NCBI RefSeq assembly: GCF_003610235.1
Contig: NZ_RAPR01000001.1
Location: forward strand, 124,001-188,000
Origin: Catellatospora citrea
GTDB taxonomy: Bacteria > Actinomycetota > Actinomycetes > Mycobacteriales > Micromonosporaceae
Direction: 5' to 3'
Length of the DNA stretch: 64,000 bases
The first letter of the stretch is position 1. Every line of letters begins with the position of its first letter. This document shows positions 26,312 through 37,310 of the stretch, piece by piece. The translations under genes were made by a program, and so were the position numbers. A model generated the notes under the pieces. The model saw only the letters and a list, made by a program, of their open reading frames with translations. It was not told the DNA's origin and made no database searches.

Positions 26312-28863
26312 CACAGACCACGCAGGCCACGACCGTCACCGCGACCCGCCACGACCTCGGCGGCCAGTGGGAACTGACCTGGACGTCCGGGCCCGACGAC
26401 ACCCCGGCGAGCGTACGGACCGCGACCGTCGCGGCGACCGTGCCCGGCGAGGTGCACACCGCACTGCTCGCCGCCGGGCTGCTCGCCGACCCCGACGTGG
26501 CATGGGGCGAGCTCGCCCAGACCTGGGTGGGCCACTCCCACTGGACCTACGGCCGCCACGTGTACTGGACGCCGACGCCCGGGGCACGAACCGACCTCGT
26601 CGCCGACGGCCTGGACACCTTCGCCGACGTGTACGTCAACGGCCACCGCATCGGCGCGGCCCGCGACCAGCACCTGCGCTACCGCTGGGCGGCCGACGAC
26701 GCGCTGCGGCCCGGCGACAACGTCGTCGAGATCCGTTTCAGCTCGGCCTGGGACGCCGCGCTGCGTCACGAACGCGCGCACGGGGCGCTGCCCAGCCCGT
26801 ACGACGAGCCCTACTCCCACGTGCGCAAGACCGCCGCCAACTTCGGCTGGGACTGGGGCCCGCACCACGTCACCGCCGGGATCTGGCGTGACATCCGGCT
26901 GGAGACCTACACCGGCCGCATCGAGCACGTCCGTCCGCTGGTGCGGCTGAGCGACGACCACCGCGTCGCGCACCTGTCCTGCCACGTCCGCGTCGACGCG
27001 CCCGAGGGCTCGCTCGTCCAGGTCGACCTCACCGACCCGGCCGGCCTGCCCTGCGGCTCGGCCACCGGCACCGTGGTCGGCGACGAGGCCGTCGTCGCGC
27101 TGACCCTGACCGACCCCGCACTGTGGTGGCCGACCGGCCTCGGCGCACAGCCGCGCTACCGGCTGCACCTCGGACTCCAGCACGTCGGCGTCGTGCTGGA
27201 CACCACCGACACCCGTTTCGGCGTACGCAGCGTCGCCGTCGACGAGATCCCCGACGCCCTGGGCACTCGCTGGACGCTGGTCGTCAACGGCCGCGAGGTC
27301 CGGGTCCGCGGCTACAACTGGATCCCCGACGACACCTTCCCCAGCCGCGCGACACCCGAACGCGTCACCGCGCGCATCGACCAGGCCGTCGCCGGCAACG
27401 CCAACATCCTGCGGGTATGGGGCGGCGGCCACTTCGCCACCGAGGAGTTCCTCGACGCCTGCGACGAGCGCGGCATGCTCGTCTGGCACGACTTCCTGTT
27501 CGCCTGCGCGGCGTACTGCGAGGACGACGACATGGTCGAGCTCGTCACCGCCGAGGCCGAGCAGGTGGTCGCCCGCATGTCGGCCCACCCGAGCCTGGTG
27601 CTGTGGTGCGGCGGCAACGAGACGGTCCAGGGCTGGCACCACTGGCACTGGGCCGACCAGGTCGGGTCCCGCGGCTGGGGTGCGGCCTACTACCTGGACG
27701 TGCTGCCGCGCGTCCTGCACCGGCTCGACCCCACTCGCCCGTACCTGCCCAACTCCCCCTGGTCGGGCAGCATCGACCGCGACCCCACCGCCGACACCCA
27801 CGGGCCCAGCCACCTCTGGGACGCCTGGAACGAGGCCGACTACACCCATTACCGCGACCACGACCCCGCCTTCGTCGCCGAGATGGGCTGGTGCGGGCCA
27901 CCCGCCTGGACCACCCTCACCCGGGTCGTCGACGGCGAGACCCCCGGCCCCGGCTCTCCGCTGACCCGCCACCACCTGCGCGCCATCGACGGCGTGCACA
28001 AGCTGAGCCGCGGCCTCCAGCCGCACGTGCCCACCCCCGCCGACGGCCCCGACTGGCACTACGCGACCCAGGTCGTGCAGGCCCGCGCCGTCGCCACCGG
28101 CGTCGAATGGCTGCGCACCCGCGAACGCTGCGGCGGCGTGGTCATCTGGCAGCTCAACGACTGCTGGCCGGTGATCAGCTGGTCTGCCGTCGACCACGCC
28201 GGCATCGAGAAGCCCCTCTGGCACGCCCTGCGCCGCTCCTTCGCCCCACGCCTGGCCACCGTCCAGCCGGTCCAGCCCGGCCCCACCCACGACCCGGCCG
28301 GCACCCAGGGCCTGGAACTCGTGCTCGTCAACGACTCGCCCACCGACTGGCAGCCGGACATCGCCGTCCGCCGGGTCGGCCTCGACGGCCGCGAACACCA
28401 CCGCGCAGACCTGCGGCCCACCTGCCCGGCCGGCGGCATCGTCCGGGTGCCGCTGCCACCCGCACTCGCCCAGCCCGCCGACCCGCGGGCCGAACTGCTG
28501 GTCGCCGACACCGACGGCGACAGGGCCACCTGGGCCTGGCGCCCCGAACGGGACCTGCTCGCCCCGCCGCCCGAACGCCGCGTCGACACCGCCGTCGTCG
28601 ACGGCACCCTGCACGTCACCGTCAGCGCCCTGACGACGCTGCGCGAGGTGTGCGTGTTCGCCGACCGGCTCGCCGCGCCGCTGGGCGTCGAGCCGGACCG
28701 GCTCGTCGTCGACGACGCGCTGGTCACGCTCCTGCCGGGCGAGCAGCACGTGTTCCGGGTCAGCCGCCGCGACGGTCGCCCGCTCACCGCCGCGCAGGCG
28801 GCGGCGCTGCCCGACGGCGCGTTCGGCCTGGCGGCCCGGTCGTTCGGGGAGGTCGCCCGATGA
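26308..28863 (+). CDS. GH2 beta-mannosidase
   Basis: An 851-residue cytoplasmic GH2 enzyme: sugar-binding jelly roll ([23 protein letters not shown]), Ig-like domain, then TIM barrel. The acid/base Glu438 lies in WCGGNE and the nucleophile Glu525 in [15 protein letters not shown] and the opening [10 protein letters not shown] are specific to beta-mannosidases. It removes terminal beta-mannose from imported oligosaccharides. Translation is coupled at both ends by 4-nt overlaps with the permease and the kinase. Confidence 0.93.
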   Translation: MTQTTQATTVTATRHDLGGQWELTWTSGPDDTPASVRTATVAATVPGEVHTALLAAGLLADPDVAWGELAQTWVGHSHWTYGRHVYWTPTPGARTDLVADGLDTFADVYVNGHRIGAARDQHLRYRWAADDALRPGDNVVEIRFSSAWDAALRHERAHGALPSPYDEPYSHVRKTAANFGWDWGPHHVTAGIWRDIRLETYTGRIEHVRPLVRLSDDHRVAHLSCHVRVDAPEGSLVQVDLTDPAGLPCGSATGTVVGDEAVVALTLTDPALWWPTGLGAQPRYRLHLGLQHVGVVLDTTDTRFGVRSVAVDEIPDALGTRWTLVVNGREVRVRGYNWIPDDTFPSRATPERVTARIDQAVAGNANILRVWGGGHFATEEFLDACDERGMLVWHDFLFACAAYCEDDDMVELVTAEAEQVVARMSAHPSLVLWCGGNETVQGWHHWHWADQVGSRGWGAAYYLDVLPRVLHRLDPTRPYLPNSPWSGSIDRDPTADTHGPSHLWDAWNEADYTHYRDHDPAFVAEMGWCGPPAWTTLTRVVDGETPGPGSPLTRHHLRAIDGVHKLSRGLQPHVPTPADGPDWHYATQVVQARAVATGVEWLRTRERCGGVVIWQLNDCWPVISWSAVDHAGIEKPLWHALRRSFAPRLATVQPVQPGPTHDPAGTQGLELVLVNDSPTDWQPDIAVRRVGLDGREHHRADLRPTCPAGGIVRVPLPPALAQPADPRAELLVADTDGDRATWAWRPERDLLAPPPERRVDTAVVDGTLHVTVSALTTLREVCVFADRLAAPLGVEPDRLVVDDALVTLLPGEQHVFRVSRRDGRPLTAAQAAALPDGAFGLAARSFGEVAR

Positions 28864-29792
28864 AGCAGGTGCTGGCCGTGGACGTCGGCGGCACCAAGTT
28901 CGCCGCCGCCGTCGTCGCGCAGGACGGGACCGTCGTCATCCGGTCCGAGCGGGTCCACCTCGACGCCGACCCCGACGCGGTGCTGGCCGCCGTCGTCGCC
29001 GACGTGCTCGCCGGACCCGTCGACGCCGTCGGCATCGGCACCGCGGGCCCCCTGGACCCGGTCACCGGCACCGTCTCCCCGGTCAACATCCCGACCTGGC
29101 GGGACTTCCCCCTGGCCGACGCGGTCCGGCAACTGACGCCGAACCGCCCTGCCGTCGCCATCGCCGGCGACGCGCAGTGCATGGCGATCGGCGAGTGCTG
29201 GCGCGGCGCGGCGCCGGCCGGTCGCGCCGTGCTCGGCGTCGTGGTGTCGACCGGGGTCGGCGGCGGCCTCATCCTGAACGGCAGCCCCTACCTCGGCCCC
29301 ACCGGCAATGCCGGCCAGCTCGGGCACATGACCATCGACCCGGACGGGCCGCCGTGCCCGTGCGGCAACCTGGGCTGCCTCGAAGTCCTCGCCAGCGGCC
29401 CCGCCATGGTCCGCCACGCGCTCGCCCTGGGCTGGACACCCCGGGCCGCCGCCGACGCGGCGGAGCTGGCAGCCGACGCCGCACGCGGCGACGCCGACGC
29501 GCTCGCCGCGTTCGACCGGGCCGGTGATGCGCTGGCGGTGGCGTTCCAGACCACCGCGGCGATGTGCGACCTCGACGCGGTCGTCGTCGGCGGCGGGGTG
29601 GCCGCCGCGGGCCCGGTCCTGCTCGACCCGATCCGGCGCGGGCTGTCCCGCCGCGGCGGGCTCGCCTTCGCGAGACGGTTCGACGTCCGGGTCGGCGCGC
29701 TCGGCCGGGACGCGGGTCTCGTCGGGGCGGCCGCGCTCGCCTTCGCGCAGGTGTCCGCCGACCCGCCGCGCAGGATGCAAGCCGTGGCGTGA
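28860..29792 (+). CDS. ROK-family sugar kinase
   Basis: A 310-residue kinase. The ATP phosphate site [13 protein letters not shown] is at residue 7, the catalytic Asp falls in [13 protein letters not shown], and the zinc motif is [11 protein letters not shown]. Unlike the repressor at 20.8-22 kb, it has no DNA-binding domain. It probably phosphorylates the mannose or other hexose released by the co-translated beta-mannosidase. It ends the plus-strand operon at twin hairpins. Confidence 0.93.
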   Translation: MKQVLAVDVGGTKFAAAVVAQDGTVVIRSERVHLDADPDAVLAAVVADVLAGPVDAVGIGTAGPLDPVTGTVSPVNIPTWRDFPLADAVRQLTPNRPAVAIAGDAQCMAIGECWRGAAPAGRAVLGVVVSTGVGGGLILNGSPYLGPTGNAGQLGHMTIDPDGPPCPCGNLGCLEVLASGPAMVRHALALGWTPRAAADAAELAADAARGDADALAAFDRAGDALAVAFQTTAAMCDLDAVVVGGGVAAAGPVLLDPIRRGLSRRGGLAFARRFDVRVGALGRDAGLVGAAALAFAQVSADPPRRMQAVA

Positions 29793-29796
29793 GGCA

Positions 29797-29865
29797 GGTC
29801 GTGGCTCCGCCGACGCACCGGCGGAGCCACGACCCGGCGGGGCGCGGCCGTGTGCCGCGCCCCGC
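29797..29865. terminator. Two consecutive hairpin terminators
   Basis: A perfect 16-bp stem (29797-29812 with 29819-29834) is followed by a perfect 12-bp stem (29837-29848 with 29854-29865). They separate the convergent kinase and GH64 genes, one hairpin nearest each stop. Confidence 0.85.
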
Positions 29866-29873
29866 TTCGGTGG

Positions 29874-31682
29874 CTACCAGCCCACCGCGACGAGCAGGTA
29901 CTTCGGGTTGCCGGCGGAGACGAACGAGGACTGGTCGGCGTAGTCGTCGTACGGGAAGCCGTACGACAGCTTGTTGATCGCGTTGTCGTGCCAGAACTTC
30001 GAGTAGAAGTTCGCCGGGGCGGCCTGGTAGTACAGGCTCGGCGTGGACCACTGCGCCCGAGGCAGGTGCGCCACGTGCCGGTTGAGCGCCGAGCACATCG
30101 CCGGGTCGTTGGCCAGCACGCCCGCGCACCCGGTGATGTCCGAGGTGCTCGCCGTGACACCGACCGACGCGGCATACCCGCTCAGGTAGTTGGCGTACTG
30201 GCCGCCGGTCCGGAACGCCGGGTCGCTGCCCGGCGTCGGGATCCGGTACGGCGCCTGCACCTGCCCGAGGTGCTTGAACTCGGCCGGCATCGCGTCGACG
30301 AACCGCTGGAACGTCACCGCCCGGTCCTCGGCGAACGTGGCCTGGTCCTCGCCGACCGCGACGTCGTAGCCGCTGTGGGAGACCAGCCGCATGGCGAGCT
30401 TGAGCCCGAACGCGTCGACGCGGGTGGTGTTGCCGTTGAACTGCGACGGCCCGACCGTGAACTCGATGAAGTCCCAGTACTGGCCGGTCGGCGAGCCGAG
30501 GTAGAAGTACATGCGCCCGGCCGTGTTGACCGGCATGTCGAAGTACGGCTGCTCGGCGATGGACCGGGCGACGCCGTTGTAGCTCCAGTAGACCTGGCTG
30601 TCCGGGTAGCGCCCGTTGGTCCGGTTGAGGATCTTGAGCATGACCACGTTCTGCGCGGGCGGGATGGTGCCGGTGTCGCCCCAGAAGCCGCCCGGGTTCG
30701 GTGAGGGCGAGCTGCTCGGCGGCACCGGGCTGGGGCTGGGGCTGGTCGCGCCGCTGCCCAGCCGCACCGCGAACTCCCACAGCGAGTAGCCGTAGGCGGT
30801 GTTGCGGGCGGTGCCGTTCATACGCACGTACCGCCCGGTGCCGTTGACGTTGATCGTCTGCGTGCCGCCGGCGCCGGTCGTGGTCGAGTACAGGTTCGTC
30901 CACGGGCCGGAGGGGGCGGCGGCCACCTGGATCTGGAACGCGCGCGCCGAGGCCGCTTCCCAGTTCAGCACGACCTGGCAGACCGGCTGGGCGGTGCCGA
31001 GGTCGACCTGGATCCACTGCGGGTCGCTGAACGCGCTCGACCAGCGGGTGCCGGTGTTGCCGTCGAACGCCGCGGCAGCGGACATGGCGGCGTTCTCCGC
31101 CGACGACGCGGTCGCGGGCCGGTTCAGCGCGGCGTTGGCCGTGCCGCAGCCGCCGGTGCCGACGACGACGCCGTACACCCCGAACTCCCACAGCGAGTAG
31201 CCGTAGGCGGTGTTGCGGGCCGTGGCGTACAGGCGGATGAAGCGGCCGGTGCCGCTGACGGCCAGGGTCTGCACCCCGCCGGGGCCGGTGGTGGTGCTGT
31301 AGACCGTGGTCCAGGGCCCGGCGGCCGAACTCGCCAGCTGGATCTGGAAGGCGCGCGCCGAGGCCGCCTCCCAGTTGAGCACGACCTGGCTGACGGTGGC
31401 GGTAGTGCACAGGTCGACCTGGATCCATTGCGGGTCGCTGAACGCGCTCGACCAGCGAGTGCCGGTGTTGCCGTCGAACGCCGCGCTCGCGGGCGTGCCC
31501 GCGTTCTCGGCGGACGAGGCGGACGCCCCGCAGTGGGGCGTGATCAGCGGGTCGGCGGCGTGCGCGCCGGACCCGGTGACGGTCACGAGGTAGCCGGCCA
31601 GCAGCACCACGAGCGCGGCTGCGACGGCGAGGAGAGGGGCGGGGGCGCGGTGTCGAGCCGCGGACCGCACGAGCGTTGGCAT
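29874..31682 (-). CDS. Secreted GH64 beta-1,3-glucanase with two F5/8C modules
   Basis: A 602-residue exported enzyme. ATG 31682 follows AGGGAG; signal peptide to about GAHAAD. Two F5/8C modules (AFDGNTGTRWSSAFSDPQWI in both) and a Ser/Pro linker lead to the GH64 domain. Glu407 (DFIEFT) and Asp423 (RVDAFG) stand 16 residues apart, the same spacing I recall for the catalytic pair of the laminaripentaose-producing family enzyme. It should cut fungal or algal beta-1,3-glucan. The modules are a tandem duplication of 411 bp period. A GAGAGCGCTCTC palindrome upstream suggests LacI-family control separate from the ROK locus. Confidence 0.9.
   Translation of the reverse strand: MPTLVRSAARHRAPAPLLAVAAALVVLLAGYLVTVTGSGAHAADPLITPHCGASASSAENAGTPASAAFDGNTGTRWSSAFSDPQWIQVDLCTTATVSQVVLNWEAASARAFQIQLASSAAGPWTTVYSTTTGPGGVQTLAVSGTGRFIRLYATARNTAYGYSLWEFGVYGVVVGTGGCGTANAALNRPATASSAENAAMSAAAAFDGNTGTRWSSAFSDPQWIQVDLGTAQPVCQVVLNWEAASARAFQIQVAAAPSGPWTNLYSTTTGAGGTQTINVNGTGRYVRMNGTARNTAYGYSLWEFAVRLGSGATSPSPSPVPPSSSPSPNPGGFWGDTGTIPPAQNVVMLKILNRTNGRYPDSQVYWSYNGVARSIAEQPYFDMPVNTAGRMYFYLGSPTGQYWDFIEFTVGPSQFNGNTTRVDAFGLKLAMRLVSHSGYDVAVGEDQATFAEDRAVTFQRFVDAMPAEFKHLGQVQAPYRIPTPGSDPAFRTGGQYANYLSGYAASVGVTASTSDITGCAGVLANDPAMCSALNRHVAHLPRAQWSTPSLYYQAAPANFYSKFWHDNAINKLSYGFPYDDYADQSSFVSAGNPKYLLVAVGW
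30771..31530 (-). repeat. Tandem duplicated F5/8C coding modules, period about 411 bp
   Basis: The stretch starting at 30771 and that starting at 31182 encode the two F5/8C domains of the GH64 protein and share long identical runs such as GAACTCCCACAGCGAGTAG. Confidence 0.75.
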
Positions 31683-31749
31683 GAATACTCCCTGTTGGAC
31701 GGACGGGATGCGCGGCACGGAGGGGCTGGTTCCGCGACGCGATGGTGCA

Positions 31750-31761
31750 GAGAGCGCTCTC
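31750..31761. promoter_or_regulatory. LacI-type operator palindrome
   Basis: GAGAGCGCTCTC is a perfect 12-bp palindrome with the central GCGC expected of LacI/GalR sites such as CebR/CelR operators. It lies 68 bp upstream of the glucanase start and is likely a sugar-responsive repressor site. The matching LacI gene is not in the window. Confidence 0.75.
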
Positions 31762-31892
31762 CCGCCGAGGTTCGTCCGCCTCGGCACTTCTGTCAAGCCC
31801 GTCGATACCTGCCCGCGAAGCGCTCATGGTCGCGGCATAAACGTCCCGGCTCGCGGGTTGGCCTGGACGGACACAAGCGAGGGAGACAACTG

Positions 31893-32294
31893 ATGGTTCG
31901 CGAGCTGCGGCTGGTCGTCACGGCACCCGATTACGACCAGGCGCTGCGGTTCTACCGCGACGTGCTCGGCATGGACGAGCTGGGCGCGTTCACCTCCCCC
32001 GGCGGCCGAGTCACCATCCTGGACGCGGGACGGGCGACGCTGGAGCTGGCCGATCCGCCGCACGCCGCATACATCGACGAGGTCGAGGTGGGCCGCCGCG
32101 TGGCCGGGCACATCAGGGTCGCGTTGCAGGTGGGCGACGCGGCCGAGGTCACCGCCACGCTGGTCGCGAACGGCGCCGAACTGATCGCGGAGCCGGTGCG
32201 CACACCGTGGCACTCGCTCAACTCCCGCCTGCGGGGCCCGGCCGGGTTGCAGCTGACCATCTTCGAGGAGCTGGACCGGCTCGGTCAGGGATGA
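31893..32294 (+). CDS. VOC/glyoxalase-bleomycin-resistance-type protein
   Basis: A 133-residue VOC protein. It opens LRLVVTAPDYDQALRFYRDV, followed by GMDELGAF and a second half with IRVALQVGDAAEVTATLVAN and LQLTIFEELD. It resembles dioxygenase/bleomycin-binding members; the substrate is unknown. RBS GAGGGAG is 6 nt upstream of the ATG. It is unrelated by sequence to the VOC gene at 6.1 kb beyond the fold. Confidence 0.85.
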   Translation: MVRELRLVVTAPDYDQALRFYRDVLGMDELGAFTSPGGRVTILDAGRATLELADPPHAAYIDEVEVGRRVAGHIRVALQVGDAAEVTATLVANGAELIAEPVRTPWHSLNSRLRGPAGLQLTIFEELDRLGQG

Positions 32295-32366
32295 GCTCCG
32301 CTGCCGGTCGCGTGGGCAGCGGTCCGGCTCGTGGCCTGCGCATGGTGCGCGCAGTAAGGTCGGCGG

Positions 32367-32939
32367 GTGCAGCTGTCGGGGGTCGCCCGCGCGATACTGA
32401 TCGCCCTCGGTGTGGCCTGGGCGCTGGTGGAAGCGCGCCAGTCGCGGGTGGTGCGCGCCGACGCGGGCCGGGCCGATCGGGGCAGCCGTGCGGTGGTGGT
32501 GCTGGCCGTCGGAACCGGCTTCGTCGCGGCGACCGCGATCACGAAGTGGGTGCCGGCGACAGCGGTGCCGCACGGTGCGGCGCTCGGCGCGGTCGGGTTC
32601 GGCCTGCTGGGGTTCGGCGTCTTCCTGCGGATCTGGAGCATCCGGACGCTCGGCCGGTACTTCACCTTCACCGTGCAGACCAGCGGCGACCAGCCCGTGA
32701 TCACCGCCGGGCCCTACCGGTTCGTCCGACACCCCGGCTACGCGGGGCTGCTGCTGATCAGCGTGGGTATCGGCCTGCAGCTCGCCAACTGGCTGGCAGC
32801 GGTCGTGGTGACCGTGGCGACCGCCGGCGGTCTGCTCTACCGGATCACGGTCGAGGAGCGCGCACTGCTTCGAGACCTCGGGCCGGCCTATCGCGAGTAC
32901 GCCGCCACCCGCAAACGGCTGCTCCCGTTCGTCTGGTGA
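32367..32939 (+). CDS. Isoprenylcysteine carboxyl methyltransferase-family membrane protein
   Basis: A 190-residue membrane protein with four or five spans. The motif GPYRFVRHPGYAGLLL followed by LLYRITVEERALLRDLGPAYREY is the SAM-binding hallmark of the ICMT/phospholipid methyltransferase family. Bacterial members methylate small lipophilic or isoprenoid substrates that are rarely known. It starts at GTG 32367 without a strong ribosome site. Confidence 0.85.
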   Translation: MQLSGVARAILIALGVAWALVEARQSRVVRADAGRADRGSRAVVVLAVGTGFVAATAITKWVPATAVPHGAALGAVGFGLLGFGVFLRIWSIRTLGRYFTFTVQTSGDQPVITAGPYRFVRHPGYAGLLLISVGIGLQLANWLAAVVVTVATAGGLLYRITVEERALLRDLGPAYREYAATRKRLLPFVW

Positions 32940-33055
32940 CCAGCGGCGGAGCCGAGAAGTCCCCATGTGGCCGCGGCGCGCGGCGGAAACACCATCAAAC
33001 GATCGAGAACGATTCCGGGCCGCCCGACCACGGCACCGCGACAACCGCGACATGT

Positions 33056-33061
33056 TAGATT
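33056..33061 (+). promoter_or_regulatory. -10 element of a leaderless promoter
   Basis: TAGATT ends 6 nt before the GTG start of the RidA-like gene, with no ribosome site between, consistent with leaderless translation. Confidence 0.4.
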
Positions 33062-33067
33062 CTGCGG

Positions 33068-33451
33068 GTGATCGAGAAGATCCACAGCGATGAGATCGCG
33101 TCCCTGCCGGTGCCGCTGTCGCACGCCACGCGCGCCGGCGACTACGTGTTCATCTCGGGCCAGGTGGCGATACGTCCCGACGGCAGCACGGTCACCGGCG
33201 ACTTCGACGCCGAGGTGCGCACTGTTCTCGACAACCTCCGGGCGGTCTGCCGCGCCGCGGGCGGCGACCTCGGCGACGTGTGCAAGGTGAACGCCTTCCT
33301 GCTCGACGCCGCGCTGTTCGCGCCGTTCAACGCGATCTACCGCGAGTACTTCGGGGAGCCGCTGCCCGCCCGGTCGACGGTGCTGGCCGCGCTCGCCAAT
33401 CCTGACCTGCGGGTCGAGGTCGAGGCGATCGCCTACCTCCCGCGTCGGTGA
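33068..33451 (+). CDS. RidA/YjgF family enamine deaminase-like protein
   Basis: A 127-residue protein with the RidA core: ATRAGDYVFISGQVAIRPDG, TVLDNLRAVCRAAGGDLGDV, and the conserved Arg of PARSTV. Members form trimers and hydrolyse reactive enamine/imine intermediates of PLP enzymes. GTG start; a -10-like TAGATT just upstream suggests a leaderless message. Confidence 0.92.
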   Translation: MIEKIHSDEIASLPVPLSHATRAGDYVFISGQVAIRPDGSTVTGDFDAEVRTVLDNLRAVCRAAGGDLGDVCKVNAFLLDAALFAPFNAIYREYFGEPLPARSTVLAALANPDLRVEVEAIAYLPRR

Positions 33452-33584
33452 GGCCGACCGCCGGGCCCGCACAGCAGCACCGCGCAACGCCCATAGCCGC
33501 CGTGACGAACAGCCGTTGCGGCGGCCTGCTTGCTTCTCCGCTGCCGGTCGCACTCATACTGCATCAGCGGCGGAAGGACCCGGC

Positions 33585-34568
33585 ATGAACCATCACCATC
33601 GAGTGCACCTGGGACGTAGCGGACTTCAGGTGACACGAATGGGGCTCAACCTGGCCGCCATCGGTCGGCTCGCGCCGGGCCTGCCGGACCACGCGACCGC
33701 GGTCATCGACCGGGCCTGGCAACATGGCCTGCGCCTGTTCGACACCGCCCCGCAGTACGGCGACGGCAGTGCCGAACGCCACACCGGCCAGGCGCTCGCC
33801 ACCCGACCTCGCGACGACTTCATCCTCACCACGAAGGTGGGCCAGCACGTCGCCGCGGGCAGCGCCTACCTGTGGCTCGGCGAGACCGACACGTCCGGCG
33901 AGGACCTGCAGGCCGACTTCACCTACGACGGGGTGCACCGCAGCCTCGAGCAGAGCATGCGGCGCCTGGGCACCGACCGGCTCGACGTCGTGCACCTGCA
34001 CGACCCGGTCCGCCGCGCCGACGAGGCGCTGCGCGGCGGATACAAGGCACTCGTCCAGCTGCGCGCCGCCGGCACGGTCGGCGCCATCAGCGCCAGCACC
34101 GACCACGTCGGCCTGCTCGCCGAGTACGCCACGATCGGGCGGCGCGGCAACCAGCACGACCCGGGATTCGACTGCTTCCTCATCGCGGGCCGTTACACCC
34201 TGCTGGATCAGTCGGGCCTCGACCTGCTGCTACCTCGCTGTGCGGCCTGGGGCCTCGGCGTGATGGCGGCTGGCGCGCTGCATCCCGGGCTGCTCACCGG
34301 AGCCACCGCCCCTAACCAGCCTGCCTACGTCAAGGCGCGGGCTGAGGCGATCCGACGCGTCTGCGATCTTCACGGCGTCCCGGTGCGGGCGGCCGCGCTG
34401 CAGTTCCCGCTGGGACACCCCGCCGTGGCGACGGTGCTCGTCGGCGCGAGGTCGCCGCAGCAGCTCGACGACGACATCGCCATGTTCAACCATCCGATCC
34501 CGACCGCGTTGTGGGCGGACCTCAAGCAGCGCAACCTCATCGAGCAGCGCTCACCGGTCCCCCGATGA
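33585..34568 (+). CDS. Aldo/keto reductase
   Basis: A 327-residue NADPH-dependent oxidoreductase. Catalytic residues Asp53 and Tyr58 (LFDTAPQYGDG), Lys84 (TTKVG) and His near 137-139 (VVHLHDP) are in place. The layout resembles D-threo-aldose/L-fucose dehydrogenase and pyridoxal 4-dehydrogenase members. ATG 33585 follows GGAAGGACC. If it is an L-fucose dehydrogenase, it could serve the fucosidase locus, but they are not adjacent. Confidence 0.88.
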   Translation: MNHHHRVHLGRSGLQVTRMGLNLAAIGRLAPGLPDHATAVIDRAWQHGLRLFDTAPQYGDGSAERHTGQALATRPRDDFILTTKVGQHVAAGSAYLWLGETDTSGEDLQADFTYDGVHRSLEQSMRRLGTDRLDVVHLHDPVRRADEALRGGYKALVQLRAAGTVGAISASTDHVGLLAEYATIGRRGNQHDPGFDCFLIAGRYTLLDQSGLDLLLPRCAAWGLGVMAAGALHPGLLTGATAPNQPAYVKARAEAIRRVCDLHGVPVRAAALQFPLGHPAVATVLVGARSPQQLDDDIAMFNHPIPTALWADLKQRNLIEQRSPVPR

Positions 34569-34622
34569 CGTCTTGATCCGACCGGCCCCACCCGACGGGT
34601 CGTCTGGACGGTCCCCAGTGGC

Positions 34623-35384
34623 ATGAGAACCATCACGATCGCCACCCGCGGCCTGGTCGCCGCCGTCCTGCTCGCCACGGCCGCCGGATGCGGCCCGGGC
34701 GGGACGCCGACGCCGCTCGATCCGACCGCGGCGGCGCGGCAGCGCGTGATCGACACTGCCGACCTCGACTGCCTGGACGACCGCGGCCCGGTGGTCGCGA
34801 TCACCGACGCCGAGCAGGACATGACGGCGGCTATCGAGGTCGGCACGGGCGACACCGCTGTCATGCTGCTGCACCAGGTCGACGGCACCGCCTGCCAGTG
34901 GTACGCGTTCGCGCTGATCCTGGCGCAGCACGGCTACCGGGCCATCGCGCCGGACATCACCTCCCGCGACGCCGTCGACGTCGCCGGCGCCGGCATCGCG
35001 CACCTGCGGGCAGCAGGAGCCAAGCGCGTCTTCGTCATCGGCGCCTCCCGCGGCGGCACCATCGCCCTGGCGGCGGCAGCGGCCGCCAGCCCACCGGTCG
35101 ACGGGGTGATCGCCCTGTCCGCCCCCACCGTCTACGACGCCGACGCGCTGACCGCGGTCGAGAAACTCGACGTGCCGACCATCCTCATCGCGGGCGACCT
35201 CGACGGCAGCTTCGCCGAGCACGCCAAGGAGCTGCACGACCTGTCGATCGCCAAGCACAAGAAGCTGATCATCCGCTCCAGCGTGAGCCACGGCGTGACC
35301 CTGCTCACCGGGGACGTCGAAGACACCGTCATGGCGTTCCTGACCGACCCGGCGGCCACCGCCGACGCCCGGGATCCCGCGTAA
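34623..35384 (+). CDS. Alpha/beta-hydrolase lipoprotein
   Basis: A 253-residue surface lipoprotein with a lipobox ending AAGC (Cys23) and an alpha/beta-hydrolase domain. The nucleophile Ser is in IGASRGG, the acid Asp in AGDLDG and the His in SVSHG. The usual oxyanion HG is replaced by LLHQVDG. Substrate unknown. There is no clear RBS before the ATG. A 13-bp hairpin follows the stop. Confidence 0.82.
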   Translation: MRTITIATRGLVAAVLLATAAGCGPGGTPTPLDPTAAARQRVIDTADLDCLDDRGPVVAITDAEQDMTAAIEVGTGDTAVMLLHQVDGTACQWYAFALILAQHGYRAIAPDITSRDAVDVAGAGIAHLRAAGAKRVFVIGASRGGTIALAAAAAASPPVDGVIALSAPTVYDADALTAVEKLDVPTILIAGDLDGSFAEHAKELHDLSIAKHKKLIIRSSVSHGVTLLTGDVEDTVMAFLTDPAATADARDPA

Positions 35385-35394
35385 GCGGGTCGGA

Positions 35395-35429
35395 CGGCGG
35401 CCGCGACGCTGACGGTGTCGCGGCCGCCG
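35395..35429 (+). terminator. Hairpin terminator after lipoprotein gene
   Basis: A perfect 13-bp stem (35395-35407 with 35417-35429) and 9-nt loop. It isolates the following leader ORF and rox gene as a separate unit. Confidence 0.75.
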
Positions 35430-35488
35430 CAACCCCTGCCGCCTTCGTCGAGCCCTGGCCGGATCAGGGACGGAACTGGACGCGATGA

Positions 35489-37210
<1,722 letters not shown>

Positions 37211-37216
37211 CCGGCC

Positions 37217-37252
37217 CGTGGGGCCGATCTCATGATCGGGATCGGCCCCACG
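37217..37252. terminator. Hairpin terminator between convergent genes
   Basis: A perfect 13-bp stem (37217-37229 with 37240-37252) and 10-nt loop between rox and the phosphodiester glycosidase gene. Confidence 0.8.
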
Positions 37253-37310
37253 CGGCGCGTCTTCGCCATGCCCGGCCGGCGGGACGGCCGAATGCACGCG
37301 GCAGGCGCGG

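Noticed and set aside
23128..29792. Search for the importer's own ATPase gene in the operon
   Set aside because: Every gene in the operon is accounted for and none has Walker motifs; the only ABC ATPase in the window (1-431) is exporter-type.
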